From Anaerolineae bacterium (lineage in GTDB: Bacteria; Chloroflexota; Anaerolineae; Anaerolineales; Villigracilaceae): a stretch of DNA of 64,000 bases. Positions 1 to 8,357 of this stretch are shown one piece after another. The DNA is taken from contig JABGOQ010000099.1 of the NCBI GenBank assembly GCA_018645405.1, forward strand, positions 16,650 through 80,649. Reading direction: 5' to 3'. Made by a program: the position numbers and the translations under genes. Every line of letters starts with the position of its first letter. Position 1 is the first letter of the stretch. The notes beneath the pieces are model-generated. The model was not told the DNA's origin. It did not search any database and was given only the letters and a program-made list of their open reading frames with translations.

Positions 1-201
1 GTGGAGATATTTCTCTACGCTAATTTGCCAAAGATTTTTTCCGCTCTGAAGGAGATAGCTATGATAATAATCATCTGCCATTAAACGAGAAAAACTTCCC
101 AGATACGCATAAATAGATAACGCGAGAAAACTCGCGATTCCTTGTAATAGGAGCGCGAGTTGAAAGAGATCCGTTTCTTTTATTTTTTTCCAGATTGTCA
201 T
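1..201 (-). CDS. N-terminal fragment of a membrane protein, probably GT-C glycosyltransferase (cut by window edge)
   Basis: Only the first 67 residues lie in the window; the rest runs off the left edge. The start is the minus-strand ATG at 201. The fragment has a basic N-terminus, one hydrophobic segment (about residues 12-35) and then an acidic pair in MADDYY (D43, D44). A first membrane helix followed directly by an Asp-Asp or Asp-Glu pair is the layout of GT-C glycosyltransferases, where the first external loop carries the catalytic acid. It lies 29 bases beyond the stop of the preceding gene in the same direction, so it probably continues the same operon. The exact family cannot be fixed from 67 residues. 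Confidence 0.6.
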   Translation of the reverse strand, partial: MTIWKKIKETDLFQLALLLQGIASFLALSIYAYLGSFSRLMADDYYHSYLLQSGKNLWQISVEKYLH

Positions 202-230
202 TGGGTTAAATTATAAACGTGACTATATAG

Positions 231-1733
231 CTACCGCAAATCGAAAATCAGATACCCCTCGCCTTCTGTATAAAGGGGGTAATTGGCAGTGAGATATTCG
301 TGTAAATCTTCTTGTGCTTCCCATTCGTTAAAATCGGTGATTATAAAAAAAGAGCGGTCTTTGGCGTGTTTGTTAAAAACTTGAGTAAAATTTTGCGGAT
401 CACCACGTTTTTCTTGATACCATAAATCGCCTGCGGAGGGCCAGACTGTATTATTGAGCCAACCCCAATAATTGAGTCTGTAGCCATAATCTTCTGAGAG
501 GGCGACTGTTTTTCCTTCACCGCGTAGTAAATCGCCAACTTCACGATAGCTTTGAGCAAGGGGGCGATAGTCTGTAGCGCGGAGGTCGGCACGAATTGTC
601 CACGCGGCACCGAGCAGAGCAAGTGTCCACGTAGCGACAAAGATAAAGCGCGGTATCACACCTGTTGACAAGCGCGAGCGCAGCGTCCCGCTGATCATCT
701 CCCCAAGAGGGGCTAAGGATAATGCGGCGACCGGGATAAAGGGCATTTGGTAATAATCGTGCGTTGAGAAGTGATAGTTAAAAATTAATCCGTAGAGGAT
801 ATATCCGCCCCAGAGACCGTAGACAATCCCATTTTTCTTTTTAGGAAAAAGGAGCAAGCCAAGCAGGGCGAGTGCGATACCGAGATAGCCAATGACTTCA
901 TCGAGATTTAGCCCCCAGCGCAAATAAAAGGAGGGTGAAATGAGCAGGTCGGGGAAGAAACGCCCGCTGTAATTTTGGGAGGTGCCGCCGCTGAACGCCA
1001 AGCCGTTGACGTAATACGCGAGGGTCGGGAGCAGGGCGAGGGTGGCGATGCCCCAAACTTGGACGTTATTAAAGGCTTTTTTGAGCGACATTTTCTGGAG
1101 GACGGTGAGAAGTGCCGCGCCTGCAATAAAAAAGGCTGCTATCACTTTCATGAGGGTTGCCAAGCCACCAAAAAGCCCCGCTAAAATTGCCCATTTCCAT
1201 TTTTTTTCATCTGACCAGCCCGCCAGTGCCCAAATAAATGCCGCGATGAAGGCGACCATGAGAGGGTCAGGTTGAAAACTTCGGCTGGCGTAAACGCTAT
1301 AGGGGAGGTAGAGATAAAAAGAGGCGGTCAGGAGCGCGCCATCGGGCGAGACGAGACGGCGTGCAGCGAGAAAGAGAAAGGTGCCGCTGATAACCCAAAT
1401 TATCGCTGTAATGATGCGTGGGAGGGCGAGGTCGGCTTCTCCTCGCTGTGTGTAAGCGATGACGGTCAGATATTCAAGAAATTCTGGTTCTAGTGTAATT
1501 TGTGTTTTCCACTGCTGGACAGCCATATCCCGTTGCCACTCGGGGATATTAGGCGCGATGCTTTCGTAATACATCCCACGGGCTTTAAGGGCAGAGAAGA
1601 GCTGGCGCGTGGGGTGAAAGTCGAGAGGCAGGTCATCGATGTCGATCATCCGTACCGCAAATGCGCCGATGAAGAGGGTGAGGGTGAAGAGCCAGTAAAT
1701 GGGTTTGGGGATGTAGGATGTTTTTGAGTTCAT
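231..1733 (-). CDS. GT39-like membrane glycosyltransferase with DFHPTRQ motif
   Basis: A 500-residue polytopic membrane protein with a hydrophobic first helix (about 12-28), then the loop motif LPLDFHPTRQ (D38-Q44), then about ten further hydrophobic segments. The C-terminal 130 residues are largely soluble and contain YGYRLNYWGW. This architecture matches the GT-C superfamily (PMT/ArnT type), which transfers sugars from polyprenyl-phosphate donors on the outer face of the membrane. The gene at 4309-5787 is a clear paralog sharing DFHxTRQ and the YGYRL segment. A lone Asp in DFH replaces the usual Asp-Glu pair. Donor and acceptor are unknown; a role in surface glycan assembly is inferred from context. 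Confidence 0.8.
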   Translation of the reverse strand: MNSKTSYIPKPIYWLFTLTLFIGAFAVRMIDIDDLPLDFHPTRQLFSALKARGMYYESIAPNIPEWQRDMAVQQWKTQITLEPEFLEYLTVIAYTQRGEADLALPRIITAIIWVISGTFLFLAARRLVSPDGALLTASFYLYLPYSVYASRSFQPDPLMVAFIAAFIWALAGWSDEKKWKWAILAGLFGGLATLMKVIAAFFIAGAALLTVLQKMSLKKAFNNVQVWGIATLALLPTLAYYVNGLAFSGGTSQNYSGRFFPDLLISPSFYLRWGLNLDEVIGYLGIALALLGLLLFPKKKNGIVYGLWGGYILYGLIFNYHFSTHDYYQMPFIPVAALSLAPLGEMISGTLRSRLSTGVIPRFIFVATWTLALLGAAWTIRADLRATDYRPLAQSYREVGDLLRGEGKTVALSEDYGYRLNYWGWLNNTVWPSAGDLWYQEKRGDPQNFTQVFNKHAKDRSFFIITDFNEWEAQEDLHEYLTANYPLYTEGEGYLIFDLR

Positions 1734-1739
1734 AAAGAT

Positions 1740-1890
1740 TTAACCGCTAAGACGCGAAGAGCGCGAAGATTGTAGTCTTTGGCAGATTTTATAAGTAGTT
1801 TTTAACACGAATTGCGCGAATAAGCGAATGACACAAACACTTTAATGTTTTTACTCTCGTTATTCGTCCATTCGCGACATTCGCGTTAAG
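1740..1890. repeat. Intergenic fold-back repeat (CGAAT family) reaching into a coding end
   Basis: After a short segment rich in 'aagacgcgaag' words, the left arm at about 1803-1829 (acacgaattgcgcgaataag) faces an inverted copy at about 1862-1888 (attcgtccattcgcgacatt and following). Related arms occur at 38831-38916 and 46801-46876. The right arm encodes the last residues and the stop of the neighbouring GT2 gene. Confidence 0.7.
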
Positions 1891-2804
1891 TTTTTTTGCC
1901 GCATATTCACATAAAGCTCACGCACATATCCAAAGCCAAGCAAACTCAGAAAGGCGTAAAGAATTCTCTTCCAGCTTTTGAGGGCAGTTGGGGGATGATA
2001 CTTAAAAGTACGTCCATAGGCTGCCAAGCCTGCTTTCATTTTACCTGCTTCAACCAGATAAAAGGCATCAAGATGATTTGCACCCGCCAGAATTTTCTTT
2101 TTTTGCTTGCGAAGGATATTCACCAGCAAAGGTTGAGTATGCATCCACTCAAGAATTTTGAAGGCTTCTTTGCCAAAGCGTTCGGCGTGAGCGATATTTT
2201 TCGCATCGTCGTGATAGCGGGCTTTGGCTAATGTTTCTGGTGTGTAAATCATTGGAGCGATTTGTGCCATCCGTAACCAGAGATGATGGTCGAGTAAGAA
2301 ATGATAGTTTAAATCAAGATGCCCGGCCTGCTCTAAAATGCTGCGGCGCATAAAAACAGCAGGCTGGCTGATAATTTTGAAAGCGGCTAGATCATCTACT
2401 TTGTAGGGAGAAAAACGCTGTACGTTGATGGGGTTGCCTTCGCCGTCTATGGATAAAACATCACCATAGATAATGCCAGCATCGGGATTTTTCTCGAAGA
2501 GTTCGGCTACTTTCGCTAAAGTATCAGGGAGGTAAACATCATCTGAGTTGAGCCAGGCAATGATTTCGCCTGTTGCACGGGAGAAGCCTTTGTTAATGGC
2601 ATCTGCTTGCCCTGCGTCTATTTCGGAGACCCACCACGTCAAATGCTCGGAATGTTTCTTTATGATTCCCACGCTCCCATCCGAGGAGGCTCCATCCACA
2701 ATCATATACTCAACTTGTAGATAATTCTGCTCCAAAACAGAATTGATCGTTTCTTCCAAATAATCCGCTTGGTTGAAGGAGGGGGTGATAATAGAAAATT
2801 TCAT
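1860..2804 (-). CDS. GT2 family glycosyltransferase
   Basis: A 314-residue protein with a GT-A fold typical of family 2: N-terminal beta strand FSIITPSFNQ, the nucleotide-binding IVDGASSDGS (about 35-44), and the metal-binding NSDD (86-89, the DxD equivalent). It should use a nucleotide-activated sugar on the cytoplasmic side. The C-terminal half is basic and soluble. The start ATG overlaps the upstream stop as ATGA, which supports translational coupling with the GT-C gene before it. The last dozen residues, including TRMSRMDE and the stop, are encoded by an intergenic CGAAT repeat, so the natural C-terminus may have been replaced by the repeat. Acceptor unknown. Confidence 0.85.
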   Translation of the reverse strand: MKFSIITPSFNQADYLEETINSVLEQNYLQVEYMIVDGASSDGSVGIIKKHSEHLTWWVSEIDAGQADAINKGFSRATGEIIAWLNSDDVYLPDTLAKVAELFEKNPDAGIIYGDVLSIDGEGNPINVQRFSPYKVDDLAAFKIISQPAVFMRRSILEQAGHLDLNYHFLLDHHLWLRMAQIAPMIYTPETLAKARYHDDAKNIAHAERFGKEAFKILEWMHTQPLLVNILRKQKKKILAGANHLDAFYLVEAGKMKAGLAAYGRTFKYHPPTALKSWKRILYAFLSLLGFGYVRELYVNMRQKNLTRMSRMDE

Positions 2805-4309
2805 TGTAAAGGAAAAACCTCGTAAAGATGATAATTCCCATAGCTTCGCAAGCCTTGTAGGGTGTCGAGGTCGAAGCGATAAGGCTCAGCAAATTTTTCT
2901 AGCATGGTATCCAGGTTTTCGCCATTCCATTCTTGAACGACCAAGAAAATACGCCCATACGTCTTTTTTCGATCGAAATAGTTTTCTGTTTCATTTCGAA
3001 TAAGCATTTCGTATTCAAGGATAGGAGCCGATGTCGTATTGATTAAAATCAGGTCATCAGTGCGTAATTCTTCGTCCAAAAAATCTGCGATTGCTTGTGT
3101 ATTACTTTTTCCTGCAAAATAACCAGGCAAATTAGGGATAAGTTGAGCCGTATATATAAAAGCAAGAAAAGACATTAGGCCTATGAAAACCCACTCAAAA
3201 GGGTTTTTTTTGATCTTCAATTTTCTAAATGCACCAACTATGCCAGCAGATGCAAAAATGAGTAAAGGAGCTATAGAAAATGACCAAATTCGAGGCCAGG
3301 AGTTTGGTCTTTTTAGCAAGATCACGGTAGTTATGCCAACAATAAAAGCAAGTTGCATAGGAATGCGATGATTAGCAAGTTTTTTATGAAAGAAAAACGC
3401 AAAGATGCTACCAAAAACTACTGCCCATATCATCCAAGATGGAATTGCTCTTGTCCAAACTTCCCATGTGTTCAGGAATTTTCCCCACATTCGATCAGGA
3501 AGTATCTCCCAAGGGACAGGGATAACAGAATTATTAGCAAAAAATTCATCTCGACTGAAAAGTAAAATTGGTAAATACAAAATGGTTGTCAGAAAAGCTG
3601 TTGAAAAACCAGAAATTAGCCAATAACGTAAAAAATCCCATTTTGATGTATAACTTCCACCAAAATCACCTATATAAGCAGAAAAAAGTAACCAAAAATA
3701 TAAGATAAGAAAAGGGAAAAACATCGTTGGGATGGTAAAGAATCCCAAGCTAAAAATAATAACAAGAAGAAGCCAAGAGAATCTGTTTTTTTTGCGTCGA
3801 AGCTCGTTTCCTAAGATAAAAGCTAATAAGGTAAAAAAAGCAACTAAAATATATCCACGAATCAGGAATGAAAACTGTAGCAATGTAGGGAAAAATGCAA
3901 CCATCAGTGCCGCGAGTGTTCCCGTTGCGGGGTTATAAAGGCGTTTCCCTAAAATATAGCTTGCTGGCACCATCAAAACCCCTACCGTTAAAGGCATTAT
4001 ACGCAAAACCCAGATTTCTTTTCCTCCCAAATGATAAACAAGATTAAGTAAAACACTTGAAAAAACATGATTATTCGGCAAATGATAATCACTTACTGTC
4101 TGAAAGAGACTGCCACGAATAAAAGCAAGATAAGTGTAAGCTTCGTCATGCGTAATGCTTAACCCAATTTTGGGAATACGGGCAATTATCGCAGCAAAAA
4201 TAATAAATATAAGCAGAAAGGTATGTGTAGAGAAAGGTAAAAGCGACAAAACTTCTCTCGCAAAAGATTTTACGTCTTCCCAAAAATCAGCTGAAAAAGT
4301 TTTTATCAT
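2801..4309 (-). CDS. GT39-like membrane glycosyltransferase (DE motif)
   Basis: A 502-residue polytopic protein. After the first helix (about 30-44) comes ITHDEAYTYL with D55-E56, the canonical acidic pair of the first external loop in ArnT/PMT-type GT-C enzymes. Many hydrophobic segments follow, and a soluble C-terminal part of about 100 residues starts near 400. It should transfer a sugar from a lipid-linked donor outside the cytoplasmic membrane. It is coupled on both sides: TAATG with the upstream gene and ATGA with the downstream GT2. The region is more AT-rich than its neighbours. Confidence 0.82.
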   Translation of the reverse strand: MIKTFSADFWEDVKSFAREVLSLLPFSTHTFLLIFIIFAAIIARIPKIGLSITHDEAYTYLAFIRGSLFQTVSDYHLPNNHVFSSVLLNLVYHLGGKEIWVLRIMPLTVGVLMVPASYILGKRLYNPATGTLAALMVAFFPTLLQFSFLIRGYILVAFFTLLAFILGNELRRKKNRFSWLLLVIIFSLGFFTIPTMFFPFLILYFWLLFSAYIGDFGGSYTSKWDFLRYWLISGFSTAFLTTILYLPILLFSRDEFFANNSVIPVPWEILPDRMWGKFLNTWEVWTRAIPSWMIWAVVFGSIFAFFFHKKLANHRIPMQLAFIVGITTVILLKRPNSWPRIWSFSIAPLLIFASAGIVGAFRKLKIKKNPFEWVFIGLMSFLAFIYTAQLIPNLPGYFAGKSNTQAIADFLDEELRTDDLILINTTSAPILEYEMLIRNETENYFDRKKTYGRIFLVVQEWNGENLDTMLEKFAEPYRFDLDTLQGLRSYGNYHLYEVFPLQ

Positions 4310-5787
4310 TATTTTCTCAAATCAATTAGAAGATAGCCATCGCCTTCTGCCGCGATTGGGTAAGTCTCTAAAATCTCGCGCAAGCCTGCCTGTTTTTCAT
4401 ATTGCCCGAAAGCCGTGATCAGGAAAAAATCTTTACCTTCTGTCAACCCTGCAAACTCTTTTTGCGCATCAATCCCGCCACCGCGCACCTTCATCAGCTC
4501 GGTATCAATGGGCCACAACGCGACCTTTCTCCAGCCGAGCGCCATCAGCCTGTAGCCATAATCTTGCGTCAGCGCGATGGTTTTACTCTCCGGTGGGATT
4601 GCTTCGCCGATGCTCTCCCAAAATGGAATTTCATGCTGATAATTTTCGGATACGAGAACTGAGCGCGCCACCCAAGCAGGATACGCAACCCCGAGCAGGA
4701 TTATGCCAATCAGCAGGCTACGCCAGAAACGCCCTTGACCTTTGGCTTGCTCGGCGATTAATTGAGCAATTGGTGCGATCCCCAACGCGATGATCGGTAT
4801 CAACTGAATATGATAATAACTGTGTGTATACATCTGAAAAGGCAGCGTTAGCCCATAAAGCAAATAGCCAATCCAAACTGAGACGAGAAGCGCACGCCCA
4901 CGCGAAGGCAGGAGAAAAACCCCAATGATGCTCAAATAAATAATGGGCAGACCAAATAATGAGCCGATAAAGGTCATCCACTGTAGATAAAATTTGGTGC
5001 TGGAAAGAAGGTGAAGTAAATCAAGCGTCCAACTGATAAAGTATTCGCCAGAACGCTCACCAGAGCCGAGAATATAATAGCTAAAAGCAGGCAAGATCAT
5101 GATGAGTGCCATTGCCCAAACTTGCGGAGATTTCCAAACTTTCTTCCAGCCATAAGCGAGTAAAACAGCTGTAATAACTGCTCCCGCAACAAAGAAAGCG
5201 ATAACAATTTTGATGAGAGTGGCTAATCCGAGTAAGAGAGCGGCGAGGATTGCCCATTTCCATGTCTTTTCTTCTACCCAACGATAAAGCGCATAAAGCC
5301 CACTTACAAAGAGAGATGTCATTAATGGGTCAGGCTGAAAAGAACGGGAGGCCTGTACCGAGAAGGGTAAAATAAGATAAAAAGCGAGTGCAATTAACGC
5401 ACCTTCATCGGATGTCATACGGCGAGCAAGGTCGAAGAGAGCGAGCCCCGCAAGGAGCCAGAATATGGTGTTAAGAATACGTGGGGTAGCAAAGCTCTCT
5501 CCGCCAGTCAGTTTGTAGCCGAGCGCGACCAAGCTTTCGATGATAGGTGGCTCAAAATCACCGACACGGTTGCTGAAGGTGGCGGCTAATTCTTTGAGTT
5601 GAGTATCTGCATCGGGGGAGAGTTGATAATAAATATCGCGTGCAACGAGGATATTGCGAAGTTGACGCGTGGAATGAAAGTCGAGGGGGGGATCGTTGAG
5701 ATCTATCAGGCGCAGAATCCCGCCCAAGATCAGCAAGCAAGCCAAAATCAGGTGCGTTGCGGAAATTTTCTTAAAAAAGGCTGTCAT
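4309..5787 (-). CDS. GT39-like membrane glycosyltransferase with DFHSTRQ motif
   Basis: A 492-residue GT-C type protein, paralog of the gene at 231-1733. After the first helix (12-28) comes PPLDFHSTRQ (D36-Q42). Later segments RPRI/TPRI, SFQPDP, YGYRL and the ending EGDGYLLIDLR line up with EGEGYLIFDLR in the paralog. About ten membrane segments precede a soluble C-terminal domain. The presumed role is transfer of sugar from a polyprenyl-phosphate donor to the growing glycan. The 17-base overlap with the preceding DUF115 gene indicates one transcript. Two close copies in one operon suggest consecutive additions of related sugars; this is inference. Confidence 0.8.
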   Translation of the reverse strand: MTAFFKKISATHLILACLLILGGILRLIDLNDPPLDFHSTRQLRNILVARDIYYQLSPDADTQLKELAATFSNRVGDFEPPIIESLVALGYKLTGGESFATPRILNTIFWLLAGLALFDLARRMTSDEGALIALAFYLILPFSVQASRSFQPDPLMTSLFVSGLYALYRWVEEKTWKWAILAALLLGLATLIKIVIAFFVAGAVITAVLLAYGWKKVWKSPQVWAMALIMILPAFSYYILGSGERSGEYFISWTLDLLHLLSSTKFYLQWMTFIGSLFGLPIIYLSIIGVFLLPSRGRALLVSVWIGYLLYGLTLPFQMYTHSYYHIQLIPIIALGIAPIAQLIAEQAKGQGRFWRSLLIGIILLGVAYPAWVARSVLVSENYQHEIPFWESIGEAIPPESKTIALTQDYGYRLMALGWRKVALWPIDTELMKVRGGGIDAQKEFAGLTEGKDFFLITAFGQYEKQAGLREILETYPIAAEGDGYLLIDLRK

Positions 5788-6580
5788 AATCCACTTTGAT
5801 AAAAATTGTTAATTTGCCGCCGATGGTCGCATCCAAAATTTCACGTCCGTCTTGCTCGTAGTTGATACGTGCCATCGCGTAGGCGACTTCGGACATATCC
5901 AAATCGGGGAGTTGCCAACGGAAACCTTTGCCAAAATAACGCGGGTCGAAATGATTCGGGTCATCGCCATCGGATGTGACGGTTTTATTGGCTTCACCCT
6001 TACTCTTGAAGCTGTGATCCACGCCGATTAGAATTGCCTGCTCGAAGCCCATATGATAGGCGAGCTGGAGACAGACGTTGGTAACGGTTGCCCCCTCCCA
6101 GAGACGGTAGCGGGCATCGTGGGCGAATTTTATGCCGTCGTAAGTTGTGTAGAGAAAATTTGGCGGGTTGGATGTTGAAGGTTGAAAGTATTTACGCGAA
6201 CGCCAGGAGAAAAAGCGAGGCATATCGAGGGCGAGAAAATCATCTACGCATTGTTCGATGACTAGGTCGTTAACGGAGGCGAGGAAAGATGTCTGGAAGC
6301 CCCATTCTTCAAAGGCGAGATAGATGCGATTCATCCCAAAAGTGTATTCGCCTTTGAGCTTAGAGACATCTGTATCGCGCAAGCTGGGGCCATTACCGAT
6401 GATGAAGCAGCGTTCGCCTTTGTATTTATCTTTGAGTTCACCGAGGGCGTCCATACTCTCTTTGCGCCAAGGGTGAAGGTAGGCGGCGGGTAGCTCAGGC
6501 AGATGGCGCGCGGTGATGACTGCATCACGGGCGAGATTCCAAAGGGGGGTGGGAATGAGGGATTTGAGGGTATTTTTCAT
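5771..6580 (-). CDS. DUF115/MAF-like protein, candidate glycosyltransferase
   Basis: A 269-residue soluble protein with CFIIGNGPSL (G62-L67), a nucleotide-binding signature of the MptE-like/DUF115 family, followed by TFGMNRIY and later QAILIGVDHSF, both typical of that family. The family includes the Campylobacter and Helicobacter motility-associated factors (Maf), linked to attaching pseudaminic or legionaminic acid to flagellin. Here it is in an operon with a CMP-sugar synthetase and in a locus with NeuB and NeuA homologs, so a transfer or modification role for a nonulosonic acid is plausible but unproven. It is much shorter than the Maf flagellin transferases. The start ATG at 6580 is separated from the upstream SDR by a repeat remnant. 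Confidence 0.7.
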   Translation of the reverse strand: MKNTLKSLIPTPLWNLARDAVITARHLPELPAAYLHPWRKESMDALGELKDKYKGERCFIIGNGPSLRDTDVSKLKGEYTFGMNRIYLAFEEWGFQTSFLASVNDLVIEQCVDDFLALDMPRFFSWRSRKYFQPSTSNPPNFLYTTYDGIKFAHDARYRLWEGATVTNVCLQLAYHMGFEQAILIGVDHSFKSKGEANKTVTSDGDDPNHFDPRYFGKGFRWQLPDLDMSEVAYAMARINYEQDGREILDATIGGKLTIFIKVDYDSLF

Positions 6581-6592
6581 TATTTAATCTTA

Positions 6593-6650
6593 GGGTGGTC
6601 TCGATACGAGCGACAGAAGCATGTCGCTCTACTCAACCAACGATCTTACT
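6593..6650. repeat. Partial copy of the GGTTGAGTAG/CGATAC fold-back repeat
   Basis: The words ggtggtctcgatacgagcga and gctctactcaaccaacga match arms of the larger fold-back at 16959-17068, but here they are compressed to about 58 bases. It overlaps the last codons of the SDR gene by a few bases. Confidence 0.55.
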
Positions 6651-7404
6651 CTGTACTTAATCGTGCTGTTGCGCCACCGTCCACGACAAGGGCTTGACCG
6701 GTCATGAAGGAAGACTGCTCGTTATCTGCAAGGAAGTAGATCGCGTTGGCAATTTCTGCTGGTGTGCCAACTTTTCCGCTGACTGTTTTGCGAGCGAGAT
6801 TTTCGAGACGCTCATTGATGCCACCATCGCCAACGTGGCCGCGTCCCAGTCCGTCACGGAGCATTTGGGTATCGACTGCACCGGGCAAAATGGCATTGAC
6901 GCGGATCTCATCTGGCGCAAATTCTATTGCCATCGCGCGGGTCAGGGCGAGAAGTCCGCCTTTGCTGGCGGCGTAGGCGGCGATATTAGCAGAGGTTTGG
7001 ATTGCGTGAACGGAAGAAACATTCACCACCGCTCCACCATTACGAGCTTTTAATAAAGGATGTGCCAATTTTACGCCCAGAAAAACGGAGCGCAAATTTG
7101 CTTCCATAACAGCATCCCATTCTTCGACGGAAGTCTCTAAAATTGGTTTAGCGATTTGCAATGCAGCATTGTTGACCAAAGCATCAAGACTATCCGTGAA
7201 CTGCTGTGCTTGGGCAAAAATATCTTCCATCGCATCACCACTCGAAATATCAGATTGGATGAAAAGACCATCTTCGGGAAAATCATCACCAAAGGGAGAA
7301 ATATCCACGCCGATGACGCGCCAGCCTTTGGACGCGAAGAGTTGAACTGTGGCGCGCCCGATGCCGCCAGATGCACCTGTGATGAGGATTGTTTTATTTG
7401 TCAT
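6646..7404 (-). CDS. SDR family oxidoreductase
   Basis: A 252-residue classical short-chain dehydrogenase/reductase. The Rossmann glycine motif TGASGGIG is at 9-16, an NNA segment at 78-80, the active-site Ser in VSS (130/131), and Y144-x3-K148. The ending FMTGQALVVDGG is typical of classical SDRs. It should carry out an NAD(P)-dependent oxidation or reduction of a hydroxyl or keto group, likely on a sugar-nucleotide precursor given its place between a hydroxyacid dehydrogenase and glycosyltransferases. It overlaps the dehydrogenase by 11 bases. The substrate cannot be read from sequence. Confidence 0.88.
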   Translation of the reverse strand: MTNKTILITGASGGIGRATVQLFASKGWRVIGVDISPFGDDFPEDGLFIQSDISSGDAMEDIFAQAQQFTDSLDALVNNAALQIAKPILETSVEEWDAVMEANLRSVFLGVKLAHPLLKARNGGAVVNVSSVHAIQTSANIAAYAASKGGLLALTRAMAIEFAPDEIRVNAILPGAVDTQMLRDGLGRGHVGDGGINERLENLARKTVSGKVGTPAEIANAIYFLADNEQSSFMTGQALVVDGGATARLSTE

Positions 7405-8356
7405 TTTTCAAAGCACTCGAATCTATTTCAAGACCATCCAATAAATTTTTTATCGTATTCCAATGCACCCGCTCCCATGCTGCGGGGCTGGAGTTGGAGT
7501 TATGCGGAGCAAGCATGACATTGTCCATTTTCTTGAGGGGGCTATCTTCGGGCAAAGGCTCGACTTCAAAAACGTCCATTGCTGCGCCGCCAAGTTTACC
7601 CGCTTGCAATGCTTCAATCAATGCTATTTCGTCCACTATGGGACCGCGCGCAGTATTGATAAGAATAGCATTTTCTTTCATCTGCGCGAGCGTGAGCGCA
7701 TTAATAAGGTGCTCACTGGTGGGGTTTAAATCGCAGTTTACTGAAAGAAAGTCTGAATTTGAAAGCAAAATATCAAGCGTTGTCAATTCAATACCTGATT
7801 CATTGATAAAAACATGGTCGATTTCGATAATATCTGTGCCTAGAACTTTCATCCCAAAGGTTTTGGCGCGGCGCGTGACGGCTTTGCCGATATTTCCGAT
7901 TCCGATGATTCCCAGCGTGGATTCGCTGAGGGTCTTTCCGGGAATTTTCTTCCACTCGCCATTTTTCATGGCAGCATCCATCCACGGTTGGCGACGGGAG
8001 AATGCGAGAATATAGCCAAGAACTGAATCCGAGACAGGGGTGGTGAAGGCATTCTGTGTCCGCCCGATGATGATTCCATAACGGGAGCAAGCTAAGGCGT
8101 CGAGTGAATCGATTCCTGTGCCCCATTTCGAGATCACTTTTAGGCGCGGAGCACATGCTTCGATTACGCGAGCGGTGTATCGGTCATCTCCACAGATCGC
8201 GCCATCAAATTGACCGGCGTATTCCAGCAAATCAGATTCTTCCATTCGCTCTTCGACATTTGGGACAATTACTTTTAGACCATAGCTTTCCAGCACTGGC
8301 TGAAAACGGTCTAAAAATGGAATCATATAGGGGGCGGTGAGGAGGATCGTTTTCAT
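7394..8356 (-). CDS. D-isomer 2-hydroxyacid dehydrogenase (phosphoglycerate dehydrogenase-like)
   Basis: About 320 residues if translation begins at the ATG at 8356, one base after the upstream TAA; a GTG nine bases earlier is the alternative. The NAD-binding GIGNIG is at 152-157, and the catalytic triad of the family is present: Arg in NTARGP (R237), Glu in FEVEP (E266) and His in APHNS (H285). It lacks the ACT regulatory tail of full-length SerA. It would interconvert a 2-keto and a 2-hydroxy acid with NAD(H). It sits with an SDR and a CMP-sugar synthetase, so it may help make an unusual acidic sugar or glycerate-derived substituent rather than serine; that is inference. Confidence 0.85.
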   Translation of the reverse strand: MKTILLTAPYMIPFLDRFQPVLESYGLKVIVPNVEERMEESDLLEYAGQFDGAICGDDRYTARVIEACAPRLKVISKWGTGIDSLDALACSRYGIIIGRTQNAFTTPVSDSVLGYILAFSRRQPWMDAAMKNGEWKKIPGKTLSESTLGIIGIGNIGKAVTRRAKTFGMKVLGTDIIEIDHVFINESGIELTTLDILLSNSDFLSVNCDLNPTSEHLINALTLAQMKENAILINTARGPIVDEIALIEALQAGKLGGAAMDVFEVEPLPEDSPLKKMDNVMLAPHNSNSSPAAWERVHWNTIKNLLDGLEIDSSALKNDK

Positions 8357-8357
8357 T

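Noticed and set aside
7389..8015. A 208-codon plus-strand open frame opposite the hydroxyacid dehydrogenase
   Set aside because: The minus strand encodes a complete enzyme with all catalytic residues; the plus-strand frame has no recognisable motif, ribosome site or family.
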